DNA of 64,000 nucleotides from Lanius collurio. Its lineage: Eukaryota > Chordata > Aves > Passeriformes > Laniidae. The stretch spans positions 59,011,923 through 59,075,922 of the forward strand of contig JACBWW010000003.1 in NCBI GenBank assembly GCA_020086605.1, written 5' to 3'. The translations under genes were made by a program, and so were the position numbers. The notes beneath the pieces are model-generated. The model did no database searches, was not told the origin of the DNA, and saw nothing but the letters and a program-made list of their open reading frames with translations. Below, in pieces: positions 35,881 through 47,333 of this stretch; positions within the stretch are counted from its first letter, which is position 1; each line of letters starts with the position of its first letter.

Positions 35881-37730
35881 AGTCTTTTGTCCACATCTTT
35901 GTTCTTTCCAGGCAAACAGTAGCAGGGAGAGATCTGTTCTTTTCACTCATCCATGGCAACAGAAAGATAAAAGTGTCCAAAACACCACTGCAAGCAGCTT
36001 CTCCTTCCTACAACCACAAATTGGGACACAGTGATCTTTAAGGAAATGACATCATCATATATGAGTTTTTAAAAATAACTTTTCTCAGGGATCCAACTGA
36101 TTTATGTGATTATTTGTCTGCAGGGAGTTGAGTAGTGCCCCTGTGATCTGTGGAACCCAACCAGACCAGGTGGCTGTGTGCCCATTTCAGCTGGGACAGT
36201 TCCCGTGGCCCCAGATGATTTGGCCTTGGCAGTGACAAAAGAGAGCATGCCCCACTGACACAGGTGTGACAGCAACTCCAGATGTCACAAGGCCTTTGGA
36301 AATGGACTGGACCATCCACACCAAAACCTCCTCTTCTGGAAAATGCACCGCAGGGTATTTAGTGAGTGTGTACCCCTAGGACAAGGATGTCTGGCACCCC
36401 AAGACAAGAACAAATGCAAGACTCAGCAGTCTTGTACAGCTGGCACGCAGTAAATCATCAGCCTGACCTGCAAATACACACAGGATTAATCCCAAATGGC
36501 ATTTTTATCCAAGTTCTAACTTGGCTTGGTATCAATTAATTCAGGACATTCAACAAGATCACAGCAGGAGATTAAATGGCTGTATCTTCACATGTCCCAA
36601 TTCTTAACTATTGAATTTTCTGATTAAAAGATGCATAAATAAAGAAGGCATCCAAAAGCATCTAAGTTCTTTTAATTAGAACATACAAATAAAGCCACAC
36701 AAGGACATCCAGAGGAATGACAGCAATGTAAACTAAATGTGGATTCAGTAAACAGTTGCTTACAGCACAGCTGAAGCTCCCCCTCTATTCATATAAATTA
36801 AGATAAAAAATATCATTGTCTGTAAGTGAAAATCATGGCAACAACATTCTTAAACTGAACTATCCGAAAACAAACACCTAATTCCTTACACATGTACCCC
36901 CATAAAGAAGGGTTTGCTTTCCATAGTGTAGAGGAGAGTCACTTGGCTAAAAGGAGACAGAATTTGTCACTTGAAATTTCCTGGGTTATCTCAACTGGCC
37001 TTCAGAAAGCCCAGAGCAAATTCCAGAATCTTAGGTCCCCTTCAGACCCCATATCATTTTTCCTGCACAATTATCTTGGATAACTCAGGACTTCTCATAG
37101 TACACACCTGTGTTTAGGCAACTGAACCATTTCCATCAAACAGCACTGCATGCTCAGGCAATGCTGATAACTCCAGAACTTTAGGGAGTCAATACTGGAT
37201 CCTGACCAAAGATATTGATTACTGCAGACTTTCCAAAGTAAACCCAATTACATATACATTCCCATTAGTGGCAAAGGAAATCTATAACACTCCTAACAAA
37301 CATGGTTAATTCCAGGATAGTGTTATACCTCCCAAAGTCCACTTAAGGGTCCCCATTTGAGGCACTACTTCATTTACTTGCCTGGAAATGAAATAACTGA
37401 CAGGAAAAAGCTCTGTGATGTCATAATCTGCATTGAGACAGGGAAAGGTTGAACAATTTTCAGCTGCCTTTTCCAGCAAAATAGAAGGAATAACATAAAA
37501 CCAGCAAGTTAAAAAATATCGAGAAAAAAAATGAGATCACTCATTAGATGCTAAGTTTATAAGTGACTGTATATAGAATCAATTATATAATGGGAGAGAA
37601 AACAGATGGGCTTTACAAAAAAAGGAATCCAGAAATTACTGAGCAAAAAGTCTTAGAAAACTGGGAAAATATCCTGGGAAAAGATCAGGATAGTGTTATC
37701 CTAGTCTTAATCTCTTTGCATCCAATTCAG

Positions 37731-37807
37731 GTAAGGATTGGGAAGAGGATCCTGAGCTTGTATTTTCTGATAATGAAGACTCTGATATTAGCAAAATGCA
37801 ATTGTAA
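37731..37807 (+). other. Candidate terminal exon (acidic peptide)
   Basis: The acceptor tctttgcatccaattcag ends at 37730 after a pyrimidine-rich run. One frame (phase-1 intron entry) then reads KDWEEDPELVFSDNE, continuing DSDISKMQL to a TAA at 37805. It is an unusually acidic 24-residue tail typical in composition of real C termini. TAATAAA overlaps the stop, giving an aataaa at 37806-37811. Another frame stays open to 37850. No upstream partner exon was identified and no family was recognised. Confidence 0.2.
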
Positions 37808-38001
37808 TAAATGCTGCAAAAATTCACTGAAAACAAAGAAATACTGGTGACAGTAATGACCCAAACGTGCCCTGACTTTCTTTCTCAATTATCACTCTAC
37901 ACAATCTACATCATAGGCTGCAAATCAGTAGGATTGTAGAAGACCTAAAACTTCCTAGTGTAAGGAAATACCATCCAAACAAAAAATTTTCCCCTTGACA
38001 G

Positions 38002-38360
38002 ATGTCTCAGTTGTAGGTAAACTTCTGGACGTTTTTGTGACCTCACAGGTGAGATTCTACACATCGTCCCATTTCACAGGTGACAGTAGAAGGATTATGG
38101 GACGGCTGCAACTGGGAATGAGCCTTAACCAGTGGGGCCCCTCTGAAAAGTCTTCTGCTGTCAGCCTGCTGCAGGTCTGCCCACAGAGCAGGGAGAGCAT
38201 GGCACGGTGGTCCCAAAGCACAGGACAGACATGGGGAGAAGCATTTGAGTCTCCAGCCCCTCACCTGGGATTAGGCTGGTCTGTGGCTCAATTTTATTCA
38301 CATCCCTTTCTTTTCCAGGAGGATAAACAAATCCTGTCCCTACAAAAGGGAGGGGCTTAG
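38002..38360 (+). other. Candidate two-exon unit or 121-codon open frame
   Basis: The acceptor ttttccccttgacag ends at 38001. The next 47 bases read VSVVGKLLDVFVTSQ and stop at the donor cacag then gtgaga (38049). A second strong acceptor, ctttcttttccag, ends at 38318. The following 42 bases continue in the same phase as EDKQILSLQKGGA and a TAG. The intervening 270 bases are a multiple of three and also free of stops, so the region forms one of the longer open frames on this strand. There is no ATG near its start. Function is unknown and no family was recognised. Confidence 0.2.
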
Positions 38361-38928
38361 GAACTGGTTACATCATGGAGACACGTTGCTAGGTCTTTCA
38401 TAGTCCCTGGGACACGTAGGAAGCCACAGGAATTTTGAATTTCTAAATTTCCCTAAAATAAGGAGTTCTTGCAATAATCCAACCTCCTCATCCAGGGATT
38501 ATGAATAGTTTAATCTATATGCCTGTGCTACCAGCCTGCTTGTCCTATGCAACTTCCATTTGTACCCTTTCATGTACATCCTCAGCTCTACATGATCCCT
38601 CTGCTAGTGCTCAACTGGTCAAACCCTTGATATACCTAATGGAAAATTAATTCCTGCAAGTCAAAGGGAAAAAGCTACCTGCTCCAACATCCTCAGAGCT
38701 GGACTCTAATCCCCACAGGAAATGGCTACAGAGAGCAGTGTTTAAGGTGCAGGAGTCAATCACAAAATTTGTGCTTATGCAGCACCCAGCATGATGGGTG
38801 CTCCCATTTCCATTCATTCCTATGTGCAGTACTGGAATAGAAATAAATAATAACAATATTGCAGCACTGAGCTTGCTGTTCCCTGCCACTGCTGAATAAA
38901 TTCTCATTATTATATTAAGGAAATCCAA

Positions 38929-38940
38929 GTGTGTGTGTGT
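38929..38940. repeat. (GT)6 microsatellite
   Basis: Six GT units. Confidence 0.9.
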
Positions 38941-40446
38941 TCTGTAATTAGTCATCTCTCTGCCATGTTGCACAGCTAGTCCTTACACTCTCCCAAGTGA
39001 TACAGATGTTAGCAGGGGAGCTTACAAATGCATTCCCCATTAAAGACAGACTCTATATGTTTCATTTCTTTTAATTATCCTCATTTTTAAATATGTTAAA
39101 TAACAGTACTTTTCACATCTGGTCCTCCTATAATTTTATCTAATAGCTCCCCACACCCTCAGAAGGGAAATATTTGACTTTAATTGCATATTAGAGCTTA
39201 TTTTTAGAGGGGCAGACAGCTATTTATTAATTCAGCTCTTTCCTCTCAGACACAAAGCAGTCCAGCATTCACTGAGTTAAGCTAGGGTAGTTGCTGCCAC
39301 TGTCTGTGACATATTTAGTTTCCCAGAAATCCATATTCTTCAAATTCCCCTATGTAAGTCTAGAGCCTCTCTACCAGCATTAGCAGCATGATGGAGAATA
39401 GGACTACTGGTACAAAAAAAGTGTCATGTTTGGTCTCTGATTTCTACTCTTGTAGCTCCTGCAGCTAAGCTTATCATCACTGCCAGTGAGATATATGCCT
39501 ATTTATCAGTAAAGAAATAAAGAGAGTCTGACAATGTTGGAAAATCTGGTGTGCTATAAAATACCTGCCAATGCAAAGCATGATTATGTATGCAAGCAAT
39601 TCCTAAAAATACCATAGCTCTTAACAGAGGGTTCATTACCTAGACAGATGAAGTAGGTTTTTCCCAAGACAACCAACATCTATATTAAGGGAAAGAAATT
39701 AATTCTGCTTATTTTCACTAAAGAGAGGGGAGGGAAGAGAAGAGCAGCCAGGAACAGAGACACTAGATGAAAGGAATGAAGCAGCCCCTGGTGAGAAAAC
39801 TGCCTCATTAGGTGTCATAGGCTTACTGGTGCCTGTATGATGTTTGTACCTGAAACTCCTGCCAATAAGTCTGCAGTACTCAGAGTTTTGTGCATTAATG
39901 ATTTCCTGACAGATGACATCAACCATCTCTGTCCCCATGAGGCAAGTCTGCCCAGGTGTGTATCTCACAGCCCCTTCTAGAGAACTGGTTGAACTGGGTG
40001 TCAGTCAGAAGATCCTGACGTGGAGGAGAAATGGCAAAAGCCCAAAGATGCACCAGTGGCTGAAGTGATGGGGCCCAGCATGGGCAAAAATGTTCTTAAC
40101 AGGAGGAGGTGTTGCCCTGCACGCTGCCACAAGGTCATGAGTAATTTCCTAGGCAATGACAAACACTGCTGCAGCCAAAAACCTCTAAATCTGTGCTATT
40201 CTTCCCAGTAGCTTCCCTAAGCTTTTGCACCTGCCTTTGGGCAGGCTTGGCCTCGACAGTGAATTGCCCTTGAGGAATTAAAACCTGCTCTGCAACCAGA
40301 AATGAGCAGCAGGTCTTCCACAAGGAGGGATTGCCAGCAAACAGAAGGATTTTCCAGCATGTCCCACTAAAATGGCTTTTGGATGAAAAATGAGCATCTT
40401 TCACAATGGATCCATTTTTAAGGGATGCCTGTACCAATTTCAAAAG

Positions 40447-40468
40447 AAAAAAAAAAAAAAAAAAAAAA
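40447..40468. repeat. A22 homopolymer
   Basis: The longest homopolymer in the window, 22 A. No aataaa signal or processed transcript was recognised upstream on the + strand, so it is not assigned to a retrocopy. Confidence 0.95.
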
Positions 40469-42828
40469 CACAAACATTTGATTAAAATAAAAAAGGCAGA
40501 GAGAGACAGCACAAAGAGATCAGTTTATAAGCCCCCTCCAGCAGCTAGGCTCTCTCTGGCCTCTCCAGCTTCCTGTGGGAATCACTCCACTTTGCACACC
40601 TAATCCCTGCTAACCCAGAGAAGTGAGGGAGGGACATGCTGTGCATTTGCTACCAGGGCCTCTTTCGTCCCCCATCAACCCCAGGTGCTGTCACACCACC
40701 TGGGACATGGTTCTGCAGCTCCCACATGTAGATTAGGGTAATTTTCACCTCCCCCTTTGTGGTTCTTTTTCATCTAAGAAAGTAAAGCTTCAAGGTCAGG
40801 TCCATGATTTGAATCAGAGCAGGAAGGAGAATTTCAGGTTCCATCTCATATCATTGTCCCATCACCTGAGAAGGCTCCCTCTCTAGAAGGCTCCTTCAGT
40901 TGTGATAAGAGGCAAGGAAGTCTGGCTTCCCACAGACTTTTCCAAGTGGGAAATCACTTCTGAAATAGCTTTAGCTTCTTCTAGAATTACATTAGCAATT
41001 AGATTTCTGTGCAGTCTGACTTCAGAATCAAGATGTCCTTTCCAACATTTTATAACTTTGTAAGAATATATCCACCTGCTCACTCCAGTAATAGCCACAA
41101 TTTCTCTTTATTTAATAAATTGCATGAAATTCAGAGAGTTTCTTGATTTCTTTTCTCCATCTCAAAGAACAAGAATTTTCTTTGAAAAACTTATGCTGTT
41201 GACCAATAATGCTGCAGTTTTTTTGTCGGGAAGGGCTGCTCATCAAGATGAATTGGCATGAAAAGGCTCTGAGCTATGGCAACACAGGGGATCTCTTCAG
41301 TAAATCTAAGGTTTCCTAGAAAAGCTGAATTTAGTGGGCATTCAATGTACAATGTTTGTATTATACACGCAACACTAGTTCTGTTTTGACCTCAGGAGCA
41401 AGAAATGGTTGGTTAACCTTGTCCTTTAGAGTGCTGTGTAGTGAGGCAGAAAGCAGACAGGGAAATTAAGTTTCAGTGGTGGTAACCAGCTCCTCACTTC
41501 CCTTTTCTCTTGTTGCCAGGTATAAAATTATCAATGGCAGGGGTGGGACCAAAAAAGCAGGCTGGATGTAGAGAACCTCTCTATAAATACAGTACTTTGC
41601 TGTTGCACAACTTTTTCTTATGGGGCACTTCCCTGCCCTTTAACAAGGTTCTCTGTTGTCCTTTGCAACAACACTGGTCCAAGAAAACCAAGAACAGCCC
41701 CATCATACCAATGTTCACAGACATTTCCCTAAAATCTGCCGAAATTTTCCCCTCAGTAATTCCATCCCATTACAGATAATTATACCACCTCATACCATCC
41801 TCCATAATTCCCCTACCCTCTTGCTGTTTACACTTCACAGGGATGTGTGGCTTGCCCACAGCAAGAACTTCACTCTGGCTCATTAACATTTAAAACCTCC
41901 AGCAAAATGTTTACAAGGTTGCTTTTCTTTTAAGCCAACCTAATGTATGAGTTTTTCTGTGTGGTTGGATATTGCGATAATTCAAAATACAGACATTGAC
42001 AGGAAAATGGAAGACTACAACAAAAGGAATAGAAAGAGTTTCCAGCATTCCTAAAATGCTGCGAAGGTTTTCTGTATTTTTATCTCTCAATAAACTGGAG
42101 GGATTGTTATCTTAAAACTTAGTTTACACAGCATCAAAAAAGAGGGCATCAGTGCATTCTGGCCTGTGTTCTAGGTTTGCTGTGGTCAAGTTATGCTTGG
42201 TACGAAGAATCAAGTCTAAATTGTGATATACACTGATCATTTTATAAAAAGATGCAAGATATTCTTTCTGTTCTGTTCATCCTACTGGTCTATGTGTTTC
42301 CTAATCTGGTGCAGTCATAAAATCTTGTTTTAGTTATGCAGTTTGCTAGCAAAGATGTTCTGGAACAAAAGAAAAGCCCCACTTAACAATCTATGGAAGA
42401 CACCCAAATTCTCCGTTTCAAGCTCTCCCATCAAAAATTAAAAAGAATTCTGAAACCAGAACTTTTTTCCATTCAGATACCGTCCTGCTTTCCATAAATC
42501 CTTGAATGCCTTATGCCACACAGGTGTTCAGCTGTAACATGAGAGTGCAATGAGACACCTGCACAGAGGAGACCTGTGCCAGCAGCTACAGCTGGCAGAT
42601 GCCCACAGCTCATCAGATGTTGCTTACTGGGGCAGTAGTAAAAGCAAGGAGAAAGTTTCCACACTTGCCAAGGAAATCAAACTGAGCGAAGCAAATAAAC
42701 TGGGTCAGCCAAGGAAAGAAACAAGCACATGAAGGTCAGCCATGGTGCACAGTGTGGTGACTGGTGAACATACACTGCAAGGGACAGAGAGTTCTCAGTG
42801 AGACAAGTCCCTAGGACCACAAGAACCA

Positions 42829-43124
42829 TGTTATGTTAGGGTGACCAGAAAGGCTTCTCCCAGGATGATTGTTCTGTTGTGTTAATCCACCCCAGTTTGG
42901 ATTCCCCGGTTGGCTGTCAGCCTCTACCCTTTGCCACTCCCCCAGAGCTTCCCCACTGGTCCCTGTTCCCCAGTCCTGCCTTTTCCCTGCCCCTGGATAA
43001 AACCGTGAGCTTCGGGATCCTGTTGGTATTTGCCCCTGCACCCCTGGGCAGTGCAGAAGCAATAAATGCTCCTGCTGGAGCACACACAAATGCCCTTCTG
43101 GGCTCTTTGCTACCGACTGTAACA
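42829..43124 (+). mobile_element. Solitary LTR of an avian endogenous retrovirus
   Basis: The segment has TGTTA at 42829 and the inverse TAACA at 43120-43124. Inside are a C-rich U3-like block, a TATA-like ggataaaac (42995-43003), a polyadenylation signal aataaa at 43061-43066 and a short U5-like part. Its GC content contrasts sharply with the AT-rich flanks, another sign of foreign origin. No target-site duplication was seen. GC-rich sequence continues to about 43190, so the 3' edge may lie farther right, ending at gttttaca. No gag, pol or env remnant was found; it is probably a solo LTR. Open frames across it are not host genes. Confidence 0.65.
43061..43066 (+). promoter_or_regulatory. LTR polyadenylation signal
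   Basis: aataaa about 64 bases after the TATA-like box of the LTR and 58 bases before TAACA, a spacing consistent with an R/U5 region. Confidence 0.45.
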
Positions 43125-45075
43125 CTGAACCCACCCGTGCGTCTGTGGGGGCACAGGGACCCCACGGAGCCGGGCAGGGACAGTTTTACACAGGATGCTG
43201 AAAATGTCTGTTATGTGTGGAGTCAACCACAGCCAAAACCCTTCTAACCTGGACACCACTGGCCTGCAATTGGATTGCATGAGCTGCTGATCTACTTGCC
43301 CATCAGTGGTAAAAAGGAGGCTTATTTTTTGGAGATCACAATTTAGAAGTTCAGCTTTGATTTTAATTTTCTGCATTTGCAGCAGGCTCTTGTAAAAAAT
43401 AGGGTCTTTCTTAAAATGTGGACAAGCAGGATTGTTTTCTTATTTCAAATAGATACCATGCAAGGTGTGTGGAGGAGTACAAAGAAGTGATACCAAAGAC
43501 TCAACTCATTGACCCACGTATGGGTGTCAGGTGTCCCTGGAGATGTTCAAGGGAGTTCACATGGTCCAGAGATCAGCAGGACTGGCTGACTGAAGGACAG
43601 GATCGGGGTCTTCCAAAGGGGACAACTGGGGGTATTCACCATGCCCTAAAGCATCTCACATGGTCCATATGGCTGAAACTGATGCTGAGGGATGAGATCA
43701 CCTCATCTATCTATAAATGCCTGTATCTGAGGAAATTGCCTTGGCTATTTTTTTTGAAGACTGTGAAGAGAAGCAGGTGCATGTAGATCACAGCTTTCAC
43801 AGCTTCTCTGGCCTATTTTAGGGTGAGAGAAATATTCCCCAAAAGACCTGTTTCTCTTAATTGATTAAATGGGAAGTTCCAATGTGGGGTAGCCTAGCTA
43901 AAACTGGAATTTCTCAACTGCAAGAATGTAATGTCATCTGAGCAGTATTTACCAGGGATGGCTATAAAGGTGAAGGCTCCTTTCTACATTCCCCTTCCAG
44001 CTGAAGGAAGGCTTATGGAGCCACAAGTTCAGGGTGTCACACTTGTCAGAGTAGATGCTTGCCTTTGCAGAGATGAATCATGCCTTTGCATGCACTCAGA
44101 TGAACATTGCCTAAGGCTCGGGCTAAGCCCAGGGCAGGGAAAAAGTATCAAGGGAAGTAAAGATATGTGAGGGAAAACGAGAAGTGCTGCTGGAGTGTCT
44201 GAGGTCCAGCATTATAAATTAAAGGGGTGAGTGTTCACACTCTGTAGTTCTAAGTGGTGCATGAGCTCACCCACACTCCTTAAGGTGGGAAATCCTGAGA
44301 AAGCTTATGGGAAGGAAAAGAAGACAGGAAAAAAAGACAGGCAACTCACATGTAAAGTGAATTTTGGCTGCTCCTAGATCTCTGTGTTCTCATCCTTCCA
44401 AAGGTTCAGGTCAAAGTTCAGAGTAAAGCAGCTTTTTTAATGAATCATTTAGTACTTAAAAAATAGTAAAACATCCCACAGCATTAGCTTAGCAGTGATT
44501 AATGTTCTACAAAAGATTTTTTCATGTATGGATATCTCCTGCAATATTTATCACAGCCCCACAAGTTGCTGGGTCATCACTTTTAAGATAAACCTCCAGA
44601 GTCTCTCATCTCAGATGGGTATAAATCAGGAATACTGTGAAAAGCAGGGTCATAATCTATTCTTCTCCTGTGTGGGAGGGTTACAATGTTATCAAAATAT
44701 TAAGTGTGTAACATTTCACAGTCAGGAACTTAGAAAATTAGTCTTGAGTCTTCTTCATCAAGAATCTAGTGAAGAGATGAGGAAGTGTCCATTTCACTCA
44801 CTGAGACAAGGAATGCGTTTCCTTCCATTAGGACTCCTAGTCTGGAATGTTCCTGCATTTTTACTATGGAGATTTGGTAGGAGAAGTTTAATCTGAAACT
44901 CAGTAATTAACTGCACACACTCTCCTGGAGCATTTCGGGGTTTACTAGAAAAGAGAGTCATAACACATTCCTACTTCAATCTGACTCCTGGGAAGAAGAG
45001 ATAAATTTAAAGATACACATGTGAGGCTCACATCAGCCTTCCTTGTTGAGGGATTCCATGGAAAACTTGCAATTG

Positions 45076-45110
45076 TGCTATGCCTCAGTTTCCCTACATG
45101 TTGTATGAGA
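45076..45110 (+). mobile_element. Possible MIR-like SINE relic
   Basis: tgctatgcctcagtttccc resembles the deeply conserved 3' part of MIR-type SINEs (gcctcagtttcc). Similarity does not extend convincingly to either side, so this could be chance. Confidence 0.25.
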
Positions 45111-45269
45111 AAATACAGACAAAAAATTGTGGTCTAGGGTTCATTGCATAACTTCTGCTGTCACCTGAATATCAAGTGGGTTTTTTTGGTTTTTTTTTCT
45201 CCTTGTAAATATAATAATAATTTTCTGAGATACTTAAAATTCAAACTTTCTCTATTTTTTAAATTAAAG

Positions 45270-45333
45270 AGATCCCTATATCTCAGAAGAGTGGTCCTGA
45301 AACTATTAGCCTTGATACAGTTCAGAGAGTCAG
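45270..45333 (+). other. Candidate internal exon (64 bases)
   Basis: A long pyrimidine tract (tttctctattttttaaattaaag) ends at 45269. The next 64 bases end at the strong donor tcag then gtaaga (45334). Two frames are open. The more protein-like one enters in phase 1 and reads IPISQKSGPETISLDTV, then QRV, and leaves in phase 2. That exit phase matches the entry phase of the candidate terminal exon at 46650. The protein family is not recognised. Confidence 0.27.
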
Positions 45334-46649
45334 GTAAGAATCTCTACAAGTAGATAATTTCTCAGTCCAGTGTTAATTCAGTGCAATTCAAAGAATGATA
45401 CAGATTTACCCACTCACCTCTCTAAAAAGTAGGCTGGGTCTATGTGTCAAAAATTCACCTAGAGCCTTCTATTTTCCTAGTTATATACAAGATGAACTGT
45501 GTTGTAAAAGGATTTCCTGTGACCTCTTCCCTTATAAATCAATTTTATGAACAGTTTGCCTGCCAAACTCAGATCAGCAGCAGGAGTAGAAAGCGTTCAG
45601 GGCTGGAGGGAGTCACTTGGTCGTGGCTGTTACCAGCTCTCAGGTTAGAGGGAATAGTGATGCTCCTTCCTTCTACCCTCGCTGAGCCATCCTGGCTCTC
45701 CCTGATTTCTCAAGAACTGCTGCCAAACAAGGGGACAGGGCTGTCATTTTACTGAGCTGCCACCTGGCCCGGCAGGGCCTGCTTTGCAGAACTTCCCCCA
45801 TCTGCTCCTGTCTGAGCCTGTGGGGTGTGAGAGCTCAGGTGCCCCCCAGGGCTGCCACTGCACACGGAGATTCCTCGATGGAAGCCTCTCCTGCAGAGGT
45901 GTCTGATGTGAGCAACGTGCAGAAACCCAGCACAGCTGAGGGAGGCTGGAAGGCATTCAGCCCACCCACTCTGGGATCTGCCAGCCCTCAGAGATGCTCC
46001 TGGGCATTTCACAGGCCTGTAGAAATTTGTGTGCAGACAAATTCAGACCTGGATCTCTGTTCAGTATGAGAGTGAAGAGATCTAGAGCACACTGTAGACA
46101 TCCAAATGGGTACTTTTGATGCTGAATCATACCCCTGAGGCTCAGTTCATGTGCTTAAATACAGGCTGCTAGTGCCATCTAGATGCTCTGAAGTGTCTGA
46201 GGACCTTTCAGCAAGCCACATCCTTCTGGACAGGCAGCTGGAGGCTGGGCCTGATACCCCAAAGTAGCTCTGAAGGCTCAGAGACATGAATGGTGCCCTC
46301 AATGTATTTGGTAAGTGGAGTCAACACTAAGGCCAGTTGCAAAGCTATTCCTAAATTTTCTGTTTGAGGGATTTGAGTCCTTTCATATTTTTGTATTAGG
46401 CACTGTGAATTTAGTTACATGTATTTGCATATAAAGAAGGTAGATGAGCCTCACTTAATTTATTCTCCACAGGAGAAGTTGAAAGCACTGGTCTATGCAC
46501 TACAGGTTGGTAAAAATGGACTATTTCCTTTGGGTTAAAAAAAAATACCTTCATTAGAAATCAAAAAGGTTTCCAAAAAAATGTTAAACTAATAACATCC
46601 CCTTTCCCTCATCATGTTTCTTCTCTTTGTCTCGCCCTTTCTTTTTCAG

Positions 46650-46758
46650 TGATGAAAACCAAAAAGAACAGGAAACAGATGCTGGGATCACAGGAGAAAG
46701 CACAGAGCTCCTGAAAAAAATGAGGAGGGAGAACTCTGGAAAGAAAATGCTTTTCTAA
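46650..46758 (+). other. Candidate terminal coding exon
   Basis: The acceptor cgccctttctttttcag ending at 46649 is among the strongest in the window. The reading frame that starts one base into the segment gives DENQKEQETDAGITG, then ESTELLKK, and ends with NSGKKMLF and a TAA at 46756. The peptide is rich in charged residues, as are many disordered C-terminal tails. If joined to 45270-45333, the junction codon is AGT (Ser) and the frame stays open. A second frame of 20 codons starting at ATG 46652 is also open. An aataaa lies far downstream at 47724. No homologue was recognised. Confidence 0.27.
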
Positions 46759-47273
46759 ACCCTTCAGATCAATCACAACAACAAAAGTTTCCTTCTAGAG
46801 TCCACTGAATTCACAGCATTGATTTCAACCATATGCTTGCTTTGTGAAAATATCTTTTTTGTTAAACTTTCATCTACTTTAAGGCTCAGCTAAAACAAAA
46901 TTCAGACAAACTAATCTCTACTAACCACCTAAATTTGATTTACAGTGTCAAAGGCAGCTCCACCTTTTGCTACAGAAGTCCTTTGGGGTACAGCTATTAT
47001 TTATGGATATTGCAAAAAACCAGACAGGGACTGTCCATTAAATAGTTAGTTCCCAAATAATGAGTTTCACAGCCATGGCAGCACAGATGCCATTTGTAAG
47101 TTGTCAGCCACTGGCCCAAAAAACACTCATGACTTTATGGTCAATGAGCTGTATCAGGCTACTTATTTCAGTTTAGTAACAAGATTTCTCTCCCTCTCTT
47201 TGATATCTTCAGGGAAAAAACATGTCCTTGAATATAACACAAATACATCAGTAAGTGAAGCTCATTTAAAAGT

Positions 47274-47333
47274 TAATATTAATAATAGTAATAGTAGTAA
47301 TAATAGTAATAATAACAGTAATAATAATAGCAA
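47274..47333. repeat. Imperfect AAT/AGT trinucleotide repeat
   Basis: About 60 bases of taa/tag/aat triplets with scattered AGT and AAC units. It gives an artefactual Asn/Ser-rich forward frame. Confidence 0.9.

Larger units (their letters stand above)
33521..42828. other. Long repeat-poor unique DNA
   Basis: More than 9 kb in which no CR1 or LTR was recognised. It holds two hairpins (34431, 35827), two exon-like terminal segments (37731, 38002-38360), an AT-rich block with homeobox- and MEF2-like motifs (39050-39260), a (GT)6 tract and A tracts. Low repeat content can accompany conserved regulatory DNA, but conservation cannot be tested here. Confidence 0.55.

Noticed and set aside
42879..43247. 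Overlapping 107-122 residue frames on both strands
   Set aside because: They lie in the GC-rich solo LTR and its flank, where stop codons are rare.
43655..43740. CR1-like gagatcacctcatctatcta
   Set aside because: Only a short block resembles CR1 internal sequence; too weak to annotate as an element.
46209..46313. Acceptor ctttcag and donor GTAAGT upstream of the 46650 exon
   Set aside because: No frame is open across the whole segment, and no ATG gives a convincing join except a very short peptide.
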